The notes under the pieces are model-generated. The model searched no databases. It was not told the origin of the DNA and saw only the letters and a list, made by a program, of their open reading frames with translations. This document shows, one piece after another, positions 1 to 10,304 of a DNA stretch of 41,649 nt; the stretch's first letter is position 1, and every line of letters starts with the position of its first letter. The stretch is from Poronia punctata (taxonomy: Eukaryota > Ascomycota > Sordariomycetes > Xylariales > Xylariaceae). The DNA is taken from assembly GCA_022579005.1 (NCBI GenBank), contig MU401739.1:1-41649 (forward strand), read 5' to 3'. Position numbers and translations under genes: made by a program.

Positions 1-183
<183 letters not shown>

Positions 184-862
184 TGTTTTTTAAAAGCGTA
201 GTAATTTATAATAAAAGCGCTATTAAATTTTAAGCGTTTTTTAAAATATATATAGTTAACTATAAAGCTTATTAAATATATATATAAAGATTTTTATTTT
301 TTATTTTTTTTACTTATTAGTTTATATATACTTTTTTGCTTAATATATAGCTTATAATATATAAATAAACTAGTAGCAAATAAATGGCTAAGTTTAAGCA
401 TATTACTAATATATTAGCTTAGCTTTACTTTTTTATATTTTTTAACTAAAGTTTAATTATAATATAAATAAATTCTTTTTACTAAGTAAACTAAATAGCA
501 AATAAGCATATTATAATAATAAAAAAGCTTTAACTTAAAAGTGCAATATAAGGATTTAAAAGTATAATAATTAAAAAAAAGTAATTATAAGTAAAAAAGT
601 AATAAAAAAAAGTAAAATTAAAAAAAAAGTAAAAATAAAAGCGTTAGTATAAAAATTTAAAACAATAATAATAATAATAATAATAGTGCTTATAAAGCAG
701 TTATACTATAAAAGAAAGCCTTTTTTATTTTAAAGGCGCTTTTACTATAAAATGCTTACTTTTATATAAATGCTTTTTTAAAAAAACATAGCTTTATTTT
801 CTTTTTTTGTTTAAATTTTTTATATATAGCTATAGTTAGCTATAATTTAAAAAAAAGAGTAC

Positions 863-1022
863 TATTACAGTTTTAGTTTTAATACTTATATATATAGGCT
901 AAGTTTATATTAAAACGCTTATATAAGCAAATATAAAAGACCTTTACTTTTTAAAAAAACTTTCTCTTTTTATATAATAATAATAAGTTATTATAAACCT
1001 CCTAGCAGTAAAAACTATAATA
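863..1022 (+). repeat. 3' LTR of the left Gypsy copy (160 bp)
   Basis: Same 160-bp unit as 19022-19181 and 26364-26523. It starts tattacag (RIP form of tgtcacgg) and ends ctataata (RIP form of ctataaca). A purine-rich tract (aaaaaaaagag) lies immediately upstream, as expected for a polypurine tract. Confidence 0.85.
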
Positions 1023-1296
1023 TAACGCATATTAAAATAAAAGCAATTTAGCTAGTAAATTAAAAATTTATATATAAATTAGGTAGTACATAAAAATAAC
1101 AATTTTTACAACTTTTAATGTTTTCATACCTTTTAACGCCCTTTAAGCGCAGCAAACGGGTAGGGCCTACCAAGTAGTAGAATTTTAACGTCTATCTTAG
1201 GTAGGTCCGGGCTAACTATAATGGCGCGACTATGGCTGCAAGTGCCTTGGCAGCCAGCCGCCCCTTACCACCCCACGTGACCTCTCTTCGGGTTTA

Positions 1297-1553
1297 TGTT
1301 AGGAAAGACGGTTAGGGCCTACCAAGGGTAGGCCCCCTAGTAGTTATTTTATAGCAAACAAAACAAGAACACTATCTCCCTCGTAAACTCGGGCATGGCC
1401 AACCTTTCTACACATCAACTAATCTTTCCTGCTGCTCAGGTATTTAATATAATATCCCCAAGGCGGCTATAGCAAGAGGCAACAGCAATGCAGTGATAAC
1501 AATAAACGGTTAAAGTACGTCTAGGCAGGGCTTTTACAAACCCCTTTATAACA
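1297..1553 (+). mobile_element. Putative solo LTR or 5' LTR remnant (257 bp, TGTTA...TAACA)
   Basis: The segment begins TGTTAGG and ends TATAACA, a short inverted terminus typical of LTRs. It is followed directly by TGGTATC, which matches the start of the initiator-tRNA-Met primer-binding site used by many Copia elements. No internal element sequence follows and the flanks (gttta / tggta) do not form a target duplication. The TGGTATC could also be coding sequence of the degraded gene beginning here. A block near its start (ccaagggtaggccccctagtag) recurs in related form near 30960 and inverted near 7086, suggesting a dispersed family. Confidence 0.4.
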
Positions 1554-1559
1554 TGGTAT

Positions 1560-2320
1560 CTTTTTGCTTAAATGTAGGATAAGGTCGGACGTCTGCAAAG
1601 CTTGGCCATCAACCCATTCACTTAATGCGCTGATTTGTAGGTGGCCTGTCTTTGCCAATAGCTATTGGATAGAAGGACTCGACGCCAGGATCGTTGTGCA
1701 GGCAGCGATTGAGCCCGGGTCTCACAGCGTACTCTCGCTTGGAATCAGGAATATTAGGGAGACGGTGAGCAGGCTTAATAGGACAAAGTCAGCAACCAAC
1801 AACCACAAGGAAACAGGTTGAATATGCAACCTGAGTTCTCTGTAGATGCAGATGCCTTTTGCGCTACCGTCTCTCGCCACTAGAGCATACCGCTGGAGTA
1901 CCTGTGCTGCAATGCCGCTCCCTATGGCTTGCGTCTCGTTTAGCAGCAGCTCACTGTCTAAGAAAAGAACCAGTTTGGAGTGTTTAAAAGGGTCGGCTAA
2001 AGACTTGAGACCAATGTGGGAGAAGGTAAGGCCGTTGTCCCACCAATTGACCAACGCCAGTATGACTTCCCCCCGGCTCAAGTCCGGTGAAGTTGGAGAA
2101 TCTGCGCTTAGGAGCACAAGAAAACTCCGGAACATCCACCTGAAAATCTCTTTTCCGCCTGTGGTTTGAGCCATGCGTATCTTTTCTAGCTTGTAGTCGA
2201 CCTTGCAGATAGTGGCTGTCCCGTTGGGCAACACACTCCCTCAGTCTACGTCGTCGTGAGAACTTGGCTCTGTATTGCAAAACTCCGTGTCTAGTGCAAA
2301 CACCGCCATACATAAATTGT
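1560..2320 (-). pseudogene. Broken gene for a multipass fungal membrane protein (C-terminal part, DUF3433-like)
   Basis: The minus strand carries one continuous frame of protein-like sequence interrupted by at least three stops: TGA near 2244, TGA at about 1722 and TAG further down near 1680. Between the first two is a 170-codon stretch ending in a clear membrane segment (LWLLVADFVLLSLLTVSLIFL). Beyond the second stop the same frame continues with a DPGSIAACTTILAS segment, a pattern I associate with the C-terminal ends of large fungal multipass proteins of the DUF3433 type. The family name is a weak call. At least one stop fits CAG to TAG (RIP-like). The frame runs into the LTR-like sequence at 1553, which may have destroyed the gene. 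Confidence 0.5.
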
Positions 2321-2544
2321 ATGGTTTTTTGCTATAGATAGGTACCTCAAGAGTGTCGAAAACGTCGTGCAATCCACGGATTAGCAGATCCTTAAAACAG
2401 TTGACTTGGCTTAAAAGCTAGGTAATTTAACTAAAAGCTCATAGTTTCTAGGGTAAGATAAAAAACTAAAGCAACAATAAACTACTATAAACTAAGTTAA
2501 TATACAAAAAAAATAAAAAATAAAATATATCAATATTTTCTTAA

Positions 2545-4355
2545 TCACTCGTCCTCGCTGCTTGCTATTATGTGCCTATCAATGCTCTTTTTCTGCCGTC
2601 TAGTAGGCCTTGGCTTCAACCCATAGTCCTCGATAAACACACATGCGCCTAGGTAAACAGCAATCAACACAGCAAAGGATGCAAAGACAGCATGAAGCCC
2701 CTTCATATACCCTTGTATAATCAAGGCACGTTCCTCTGCGGTGAGGTCCATGTCTTTTAATGCAAATGCTGAGGAGGTCAGTTTGGCAATGAACTCGGGG
2801 GTGAATGTGGATTTTAGTTGATCCACTAGCACATTGCTGAGAATAGCACCAGAGACTATACGCATTAATCAGTTATGGGTGCATCGAAATCCGGGAAGTG
2901 GTGACACGCACCTGTATTACTGGTTGCCCCTCCCATATCTCGAACAAAGTTTCGCAGACCGGTCAACACAGCTCGGTCCTCGGAGTCAGACCCTGCAAAT
3001 AACCCGACAAGCACTGCGAGAGATTGCCCATTAGCCCACGAGACACAGGCGCTGTTTACCTACTTTGCCAATCGCTTACCTGGTTGCAAAGCACAGCCTA
3101 CACCAACGCCGTCAAATATGCCAACGACGACAATCTTCCAGATCGGGGTGGCTTCGCTGTAATGCATCTTCTCAACCGCAGCTAGCGCCCAGCACACGGC
3201 GCCGGTGACTATGACGGGTTTGTAATGGCCAAACTTGGATATGATGATACCCGTGCCGGCCGACGTGAGGCCGTGGGCGATAACCATAGGTAGTATCAGG
3301 ACCCCAGCCTGAGCCGGGCTCGAGCCGCTCATGTGGACGTTTTGCAAGTAGAGGGGGATGACGAACAGGTTTCCCCAGTATATCCAGCCTATAATGAGAT
3401 TGATGCCTATGAGTATATTCGTCGATCGACCATATCGGAACAATCGGGCAGGCAACAGAGGTAATTTCGCAAACCGCCATTCGAGTACCAGAAAGAGGCC
3501 GATGAGCGACACGCCGGCGACAAGCATGCAGATGGTCACTGGCGACGCCCACGATAAAGCCGATCCTCCTTGCGACAACGGGATCTGGCGCGCTTCCAGT
3601 TAGCAGTGGGTACTTGGTCACTCTGGGGGGGGGATTTTTTCCTGTCCAGTTACCAAAATTAAAGCTATTCCGAAAAGACTCGTCAAGGCGCCGGCCCAGT
3701 CGAGAAGCTTAAGTCTATCCCATACACCGTCGAGGCCGGATGTCGCAGGAGAGGACCGCGACGACGGCCAGACCGCCTCGAGATAGCCAGCAGCAACCGC
3801 ACACAAGGGGCAGACGAACCAAAAGGCCCACTGCCAGCCTACCGTCTGGGTGAGAATGCCACCGGCGACAGGGCCTAGGGCGTTCCCCAGGGCGACAGCG
3901 AGGCCGACAATGCCGAAGTAGTACCCGCGTTGCTTAAGGGTTGTGATATCGGCGATAGCGATCTGCACGAGGGCGTTTATCGCGCCGGCGCCGAAGCCGG
4001 TGAAAGCACGCGCGATGAAGAGCTGCACGGGCGTAGTAGCGAAGCCCGAAACGAAATTCCCGAGCCCCATGACCGAGAGCGCCGTGACGAGCGCCGCCTT
4101 TCGGCCAAATATATCGGATAGCCGGCCATTGATGAGTTGGATGCTGGTACTGGTGATGAGAAAGCTTGCGCCCACTAGCGAAATAGACGGCCCAGTATCG
4201 AGAGCGGAAGCTATCGCGGGGAGACTCGTTAGGATAGCGGTCTGGTCTAGGAACGAGGTGAACTGTATTAGGGCGAGGGCCGGGAAGACGACCAACAGCC
4301 GTTTGTGAGGGAGGAGATGGGACTGGTTCTGCAGCAGGGGAGTGGTCTCGTCCAT
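2545..4355 (-). CDS. MFS drug:H+ antiporter of the DHA2 (14-TM) type, 539 aa
   Basis: Four exons: 4355-3654, 3584-3080, 3013-2912 and 2855-2545, all with consensus splice sites and compatible phases, giving 539 aa. The start at MDETTPLLQ was preferred to an upstream ATG because this motif is a usual beginning for the family. The first half carries the motif-A-like stretch NGRLSDIFGRK between TM2 and TM3. Motif C is in the fifth helix region (GLAVALGNALGPVAGG). The last exon holds the final helix (GLHAVFASFAVLIAVYLGACVF) and a charged tail. No stops or frameshifts, so it appears functional. Such transporters export toxic compounds or secondary metabolites at the plasma membrane. It lies beside a candidate biosynthetic cluster and could be its exporter. 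Substrate cannot be told from sequence. Confidence 0.9.
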
Positions 4356-5028
4356 TTTCGAGGTAGCGCCGGATGTATCAACCGATGTGTGAACCGAGGT
4401 GTGAAACAAGAGGGCAAGAGTGTGTATCCTGGCCAGCGGTGAAGGATGATTGCCCTGCAGGATATTGGATAGATTGAAGAAAGAATTTAATTCAATAAGG
4501 AAATGTGTGCCTTCAAAGGTCGTCGTCATCAATACAAGAGTACCTACTTGTATGTACTCCGTGTATGATGACTGAGACTACTAACACAAGCGCACTAAAG
4601 CCCATGCAGGAATTCGCCATACGAGTATATATGAGCCATCGGAACATTGGGCCCCCAAAAGGTCGGTTGTTCCATTTCAGGTAGAAACTAGCGTCCTTGT
4701 TACCTTACCTATTGCTAAGCTGAATTCAGGGGTCGATCGACGACTAGAGGTGCAGGCGCATAAACCGCCGGGGATGCTACGATTATTATTGGACAATTCT
4801 CGCACTGTATTGGCCATTTCCAGTCTGAGACCTCTTCTGCACTTTGGTAGGTAAAGTAGGTACAAGTATGCAAATACGGAGTGCAGAGAATGAATTCATG
4901 GCACATCCGATAAAGCAATCAAGCAACGCAAGGCAGCACTTGCCGCTCCCTCCTTCCTCCTATTTTGCAGTATTTTATTATTCGGAGATCCCACCAGTCC
5001 CCTCACCACTTCCTCATTTCCCGTCTTT
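4356..5028. promoter_or_regulatory. Intergenic region upstream of the MFS gene
   Basis: About 670 bp between the MFS start codon and the stop codon of the ureohydrolase gene, both on the minus strand. It should hold the MFS promoter and 5' leader and the terminator of the ureohydrolase. I see no convincing gene or repeat here and no operator motif I would defend. Confidence 0.5.
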
Positions 5029-6433
5029 TCATTGTACCGGCTTCTCAACCATGAGTGAGAGTAGCGCTAGACCCACCTGAGCGGCTGCAAGTGCCGTGGT
5101 TCCTGACTCCGAGTCATACGCAGGCGCGACCTCAACTACGTCAGCGCCAATGACATTCAGTCCAATCAAGCCATCCAACACAGCGAGAAGTTCTCTGCTT
5201 GTAAGACCGCCTGGTTCTGGGGTTCCCGTGCCTATGGTGAAGTGTTAGCGCTCATGAATTTGGCCTGACAGGGTCTGTAGAGAATCCTGTACCTGGGGCG
5301 AAAGCGGGATCTAAGACGTCGATGTCAACCGAGATGTAAACATAGTTCTCTCCAATGCGGTTCCTGATATCGTTCACTATTCCAGCGACTCCCTTGGTAT
5401 CGAAATCCCTCGACGTGATACTATCAAACCCGCACCGTCGGTCATTACCCCAGTCAGCAAGTCTCATGACTGGGGCGTGGGTGCCGACGTGTATAGAGTC
5501 GTCGTTGATGAAACCTTTATGATGGGCAATATGCAGCCAGGTGCCATGATTTACTCCGCTGGGCTTGCCGTCAGTATTGGAAGAGTTTAATACAGAATAT
5601 AGACCTTCTGTTTGCATAGGGGATAAGAGCATACGCATCAAGTGAGACACCACCCCCTAGTTGATTGTTAACATATTTCGTCCCGTAATATATTGTGGAT
5701 ATACCGCGTACCTATCATTTCAGGATCCCAGGTATCAAGATGACTGTCAAAGTGGATTACAGACACAGGGCCCCAACGCTCGTGTGCTGACCGCAAGGCC
5801 GGGAGGGTCGTTGTATGATCTCCGCCGAGGGCGAGTATACGAGGAATCGCACCCTTGCCTCCACGGTGTCCGGGACGAGTTGAGACTCTCTGCGAATCTG
5901 TTAGTCCCTGGGAAAGATGTAGACGAGAAGGAGAGAATAAGAAGCGATGACCTTGTGTGCTTTGTAGAGTTGTTCCAGCGCAACTTCTTTGTCAAGTACA
6001 GTTAGATCGGCATCGCCACAATCGACAATCGTGGTCCGACCGTCCAAAACCTTCTTGCCGGTAAAGATGTTATGCCCGCCCAGTCGCTGGGAGCCCAGGC
6101 GGATTCCCAGCGGCCCCGATCGTTCGCCTGGCCGACCCGTCACACCCTGAGTGGTGATAAATATTAGTAAGATGTAGGGCTACGATCAGGAGAGTGGAGG
6201 CATGCCAAATCAAATGGAGCACCGAGGACGGCAATGTCATATGAAGGCTCATGCGAGGTTGCAGGGGAGAAACAGTCCTGAAAAGGCATTTTCGCAAAAG
6301 TAGACAAGCCCAATGTTTGTGTCTGTCGCCAGACATGGGCAGCTGGATCTTCCCATGAACCCAGCGGCTGTTGTTCTGCATCTGCCGTCGCGACGGGCAT
6401 AATAGCTGAGAGAAACAGCAGTATCTGCAACAT
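5029..6433 (-). CDS. Secreted agmatinase/arginase-family ureohydrolase, 378 aa
   Basis: Five exons: 6433-6206, 6146-5952, 5907-5712, 5607-5293 and 5231-5029. Hydrolyses a guanidino group to release urea (agmatine to putrescine, or arginine-like substrates). All manganese-ligand motifs are visible: GGDH (His about 172), FDSHLDTW (Asp195, His197, Asp199) and [20 protein letters not shown] (Asp301, Asp303). The N terminus [19 protein letters not shown] is a signal peptide, so the enzyme likely enters the secretory pathway. The first intron appears to use a GC-AG border (GCATGC...CACTCAG). The acceptor of exon 4 is least certain: a nearer AG at about 5655 would break the frame. Flanked by an MFS gene and a CDPS-like gene on the same strand. 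The family call is firm, the substrate is not. Confidence 0.88.
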
Positions 6434-7273
6434 GATGACGAGCGAAGTTTTGGTAAATGTCCGTGGTTTCGACGTAGTTTCTAGGAAAGAAAGACCGTGA
6501 CAAATCTTGTGCCGTGATAAATCTTGTGTACATATTTATAAGGTAAATAGAATATATATAATATATCATAGTGGGGTTCTACTGCCAGCACATGGTAATC
6601 TGGGGCCAATCAAACAACCCCAGTTATCTAGTCTTACAATAGAACGCTCTAGGTACAAATACTAACTAACCTATTCAGGCAACAAGATTGTTGTGCTTGC
6701 TTATAGACAGTAGTAGAGTCTCACTTTGGTCAAAGCAGCTTTTAGAGGAACTTAGAAGCGAAGAAGAACAGCAAAAGAGGAACGCAAGAACAAGGGCTAC
6801 GCCAATCGCCAATGGCCAAGAATTGCCGTTTATTCAATTTGATTATCTTGCGGAGGTGAGAGTCGATCTTGGGAAGTGAATTAGGGCTAGGTACCCAAGG
6901 CGATCAGAATAAAAAGATGTGGTTTGATCTCATTTATTGTCATTGTAGCCATGAAGTCTAAAAAGTAGAATATATGAAGTGTGATCTTTGATTCCTACTT
7001 ATACCTTTAGATCAGTGCAAAAGCCCTTAGTCAGCTCCTGATCTACAAGGTAGTCTGGGCCCAGCTCACTGGTAGCCCACCTATCCGCGACAGATTACCT
7101 ACTAGGGGGTCCACCCTTGGAAACCCCTCTGCACGAAGAATCAGGCAGGTCAGTCTCGCTACAAGAAACGAATAGATGATCCTCAATCACGACGTCTTCC
7201 AAGGTATAATAGATACCTGTTGCCATTGCGCCTCAAGACTCCATGTACAAAGAGAAAAATATGCCTAGTATCA
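6434..7273. other. Intergenic region, no gene recognised
   Basis: 840 bp upstream of the ureohydrolase and downstream of the CDPS-like gene. A 63-codon open frame at 6688-6879 has no recognisable domain and was not called. Around 7086-7115 there is a 29-bp block (ctactagggggt...) whose reverse complement recurs, with about one mismatch, near 30947-30975. It is probably a fragment of a dispersed LTR family. Confidence 0.4.
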
Positions 7274-8797
7274 CTATAAACCCACGTTCTCAAACAGCCC
7301 GCGGATTACTGTCGAAGCCTCCTCGCCATGCAAGTTCCTCACTAGATCATATGGTCCCAACTCGCCGGTGAATCGGTGCTGTAGGTCATCTTCTTCTTCC
7401 TCTCCGGATGGCTTCCAGGGCACCACGACGGCCTTCTTGGGACTGGGGTCGGCTAGATACATGTTCGACCCACCTTGGTTGCTGTCGATGAAGACGCGGC
7501 GGCTCATGTAGATCTCTATCAAGGAGGGCGACCGCTCAACCAAGGCATTATTGCGCAACTTCTTCAAGAGCTTCTGTGCGCGGGAGTAGATCCGCCTCTC
7601 AGCAGCGTCGTCGATGCTAAGTATCAGCCGGCCGGTCGTCGTCTTCGATTTAGGTCTGGACTCGTCGGCACGGCTGAGATTGCCCACCAAGGCTGGTCGT
7701 AGGACCTCGTACACGTAGAAGAGGTAATTAAGATCGCGAAAGTCCGCAGGACGCTCTTTCGGAGGCAGCATGTTCCAAAAGTCGTCCCATACATCGTCCG
7801 CCTCGCTCAAGCGCTTCAATAATCCGTCAAAGGTAGGCATCTCGGCCCTCTTCAGCGCCTCGAGGATGTGGGCGGCTACCGAGATACCTCTTCTCGATAC
7901 AATGACGTTCATCTCAGATACCTTGACGCCCCTTTTAGCCAACTGGTGATTAAGGTAGCCCTGGAATACATCAGACACCTGTTCATGCCGTTGCAACACG
8001 GTCTGCATCCATCGTAGCGCTTCCGGGAAAGTGCATTGCCCCCCCTGCAGCTTCGATTGAACAGAATGGAAGTAGTGAAAGCTTGGTACATCTAGTCCGA
8101 TACAAATAGGAATAGCTTCGAGGTTGGGATTTTGTCCTCTCGCATTCATCAACGCGCCGTGGATCATGGCACCCAGGTCGGCGATGACGGGGCAGGCACG
8201 GGCAATGTACTCGACTTCGTAAAAGGTTGGCTTGGACCAGCTGAGAAGAGCTGTGTCAATGCGGCCGTCGGTATCCAGGCTGGATTGGACCATGTCCATT
8301 GAGAACAAGCAAATGCCGGATTGCAGATAGACGCGGTCGTACATTGCCTGGCCTTTGCGGACGAGCACGTCATGGAGGGGCGCGGTCTCTCTTGAGAAAT
8401 GTAGGTATTGCGATGACACAAAGTTGGGAAACTGGAATTGCGTCTTCTGGAAGCTGGTTATCCCCTCTAGCTGTTTGGAATGGCCATCGGAAGGCGGCCC
8501 CCCGACGATGGCAGTGTCCGTGATCATCATCTTCGTCGACAGGCCATTGTCGTCAACAACACTGCCGAGCAGCAGCTTCGTAGCTTGGACGGCCATCTTA
8601 TGACCTTTGATCAAAGCCTTGATATAACTCTTGCGGACTGCACAAGAGGTATGGCCCAGGTCCTCGGTCGTAGCCCTGTCATGACGTATGTAGAAGCCCG
8701 CGATCTTTGAGCCGCTTTCTTCGGTGTGTTGTTCGAAGTCGATGAAAGACAAGTGAATAGGGCCTTGGCCATTGTTGCGTAGATCGGCGAGCAGCAT
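7274..8797 (-). CDS. Putative cyclodipeptide-synthase-like enzyme (arginine-CDPS type?), 507 aa
   Basis: Intronless. The only in-frame ATG near the 5' end gives MLLADLRNNG; the open frame further upstream has no ATG and crosses an A-tract. No name is certain. A 60-residue region resembles the catalytic core of tRNA-dependent cyclodipeptide synthases: a basic helix (VRKSYIKALIKGHKMAVQATK, about 54-74), then YIARACPVIAD (197-207), which lines up with the canonical Y-x-x-x-E-x-P-L-F-x-D, and VPSFHYFH (237-244), which lines up with the VPSS-x-x-CYH motif. The Tyr pair is kept but the usual catalytic Glu is Ala201. The long C-terminal half (DLNYLFYVYEVLRP, SIDDAAERRIYSRAQKLLKK, MSRRVFIDSNQGG) has no counterpart in bacterial enzymes. 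Fungal arginine-using CDPSs are known to be very divergent, which fits. It shares a divergent promoter with the dioxygenase. Alternative: an unnamed fungal family. Confidence 0.42.
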   Translation of the reverse strand: MLLADLRNNGQGPIHLSFIDFEQHTEESGSKIAGFYIRHDRATTEDLGHTSCAVRKSYIKALIKGHKMAVQATKLLLGSVVDDNGLSTKMMITDTAIVGGPPSDGHSKQLEGITSFQKTQFQFPNFVSSQYLHFSRETAPLHDVLVRKGQAMYDRVYLQSGICLFSMDMVQSSLDTDGRIDTALLSWSKPTFYEVEYIARACPVIADLGAMIHGALMNARGQNPNLEAIPICIGLDVPSFHYFHSVQSKLQGGQCTFPEALRWMQTVLQRHEQVSDVFQGYLNHQLAKRGVKVSEMNVIVSRRGISVAAHILEALKRAEMPTFDGLLKRLSEADDVWDDFWNMLPPKERPADFRDLNYLFYVYEVLRPALVGNLSRADESRPKSKTTTGRLILSIDDAAERRIYSRAQKLLKKLRNNALVERSPSLIEIYMSRRVFIDSNQGGSNMYLADPSPKKAVVVPWKPSGEEEEDDLQHRFTGELGPYDLVRNLHGEEASTVIRGLFENVGL

Positions 8798-9362
8798 TGT
8801 GACTGTTGCTTGGCTTGCTAATAAGACACTGGGCAGGAAAAAAAAAAAAAAGGAAGATATAGGGAGGGCAGGCAGAGTCACCTTGATGTACTAGACTTCC
8901 GGGACCGATGTAATATGTTATGGGACGACTCTAAACAAATTCGAAGCATTGGGGCCCCTATACACACGAGCACAGGTTCGCCGGTGTTATGGGTTTAAGA
9001 AGTTCTCAATAACCCCTGCACATTCCTCGCAGCTGAGAAAGCCCAAAAAAACAGTAACTCAGCCCAAGGTCACCGAGACGGTCAAAAAGAAGAAGTCACT
9101 AATCCAAGGTACATGGTTTCCCGATCTGTCTCCTAGTGCCCTCCATGACGAGCAAGGCCCAGCCGATTTCCTGACGATATTGTGGATCCCTGCGGTGAAA
9201 CGAAAAAAAGAAGATTTAAAGAGAGAGAGTGAGCCTTCGAGACTTCACTCACGTCCTGACATGTAATGAGCATCAGATCCGCCCTTCCTCTTCCGAATTC
9301 GTTTGCCTAAGCTACTTGTCTGAGAAATCGTTTTCACCCCTTCTTTCCACTGCATCCGCACC
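8798..9362. promoter_or_regulatory. Shared divergent promoter between the CDPS-like gene and the TauD-like gene
   Basis: 565 bp separating two genes transcribed away from each other, an arrangement common for co-regulated cluster genes. It includes a 14-bp A-tract near 8839-8852 and several CT/GA-rich stretches (for example 9200-9240). No specific binding site can be named. Confidence 0.5.
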
Positions 9363-10304
9363 ATGTTCGCCCTTCGACAGTTTCGAGCTCGTGCGTGCTT
9401 GGCCCCAGGTGAGTCGGCCAACTACCGGGGTTATGATTCAAACGGGCTACTAACAGAATCAGGGCAGGTGCTGCGACGCCCTTTGAGCCACTTACCCAGT
9501 CTCTACTGCGGTTCAATCGAGAAGGCCAGGGACGCCGAGCATGTACAACAAATCGCTAGTTCGCTAACGGAGCGGGGAATCCTGAAGATCAGCCTCGGAT
9601 TCGAGGACGACGACTGTACCTATCTGAAGAAGCTACTCCTGAATCTCCACGAGAATCACGGCCACGGACTTCCCATCACCCACAGTGCATCGCGTGGCTG
9701 GTTCTGGGACGTTCGTCCACAGCAGGGGAAAATAGAAATAGCGGCAGCTGGCCCAGCCACGGCCAGATCCGAAACAATGGAGAACTTTCCTTGGCACACG
9801 GATTGCAGCTACGAATCGTCACCGCCACGGTACTTTGCGCTGCAGGTACTCCATGCGGACCAATGCGGAGGCGGGACGCTCTCGGTACTTGACGCTTCTT
9901 GTCTGCTCAAGGTCTTGTCCCCGACGATAGTGGAATCGCTATGCCGTCAGGAGTTTAGGATCACCGTCCCACCCGAGTTTATCAAATCAGAAGATCAGAA
10001 AGACATCGTGGGCAGTGTGATGCGCGTAAATGGTGCCAAGGGCACAGTGGAGCTGAGGTTTCGCCAGGATATTATCCATGCCTTCACAGAGAGTGGGAGG
10101 GTGGCCCTGGAAGAGCTTGGGAAGGCTTTGAGCGATTCGAGTATCAGGAAACATGTACTTGATCTGGCACCAGATGTCATGCCGCGAGGATCCATTATCG
10201 TCATAGACAACAGACGCTGGCTCCATGCGCGAAACGAGGTACGCGACCCAGACCGTCACCTCCGGCGGGTAAGATGGGATGCGGAACCGTTCAATAGCAC
10301 GTAG
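9363..10304 (+). CDS. TauD/TfdA-family Fe(II)/2-oxoglutarate dioxygenase, 295 aa
   Basis: Exon 1 is 9363-9408, an intron of 54 nt follows (GTGAGT...GCTACTAACAGAATCAG, 9409-9462), and exon 2 is 9463-10304. The intron length is a multiple of three with no stop, so an unspliced reading of 313 aa is also open. The splice and branch signals are near perfect, so removal is favoured. Iron ligands are visible as WHTD (H-x-D; His145/Asp147 in the unspliced numbering) and the distal His in RRWLHAR (His288). A 2-oxoglutarate-binding Arg is expected just after, in RHLRRVR. The N terminus is rich in Arg and poor in acids and could be a mitochondrial presequence. Members hydroxylate or desaturate small molecules; in fungi they are frequent tailoring enzymes. 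It is divergent from the CDPS-like gene, which suggests a joint pathway. Confidence 0.85.
   Translation: MFALRQFRARACLAPGESANYRGYDSNGLLTESGQVLRRPLSHLPSLYCGSIEKARDAEHVQQIASSLTERGILKISLGFEDDDCTYLKKLLLNLHENHGHGLPITHSASRGWFWDVRPQQGKIEIAAAGPATARSETMENFPWHTDCSYESSPPRYFALQVLHADQCGGGTLSVLDASCLLKVLSPTIVESLCRQEFRITVPPEFIKSEDQKDIVGSVMRVNGAKGTVELRFRQDIIHAFTESGRVALEELGKALSDSSIRKHVLDLAPDVMPRGSIIVIDNRRWLHARNEVRDPDRHLRRVRWDAEPFNST

Noticed and set aside
5608..5660. Nearer 3' splice site (ctag at about 5655) for ureohydrolase exon 4
   Set aside because: Using it shifts the frame so that the conserved VNHGTWLH region is lost; the AG at 5608-5609 keeps phase.
6688..6879. 63-codon plus-strand frame rich in Glu/Arg
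   Set aside because: No start context, no recognisable domain and no neighbour continuing it. It could be a transposase scrap but cannot be supported.
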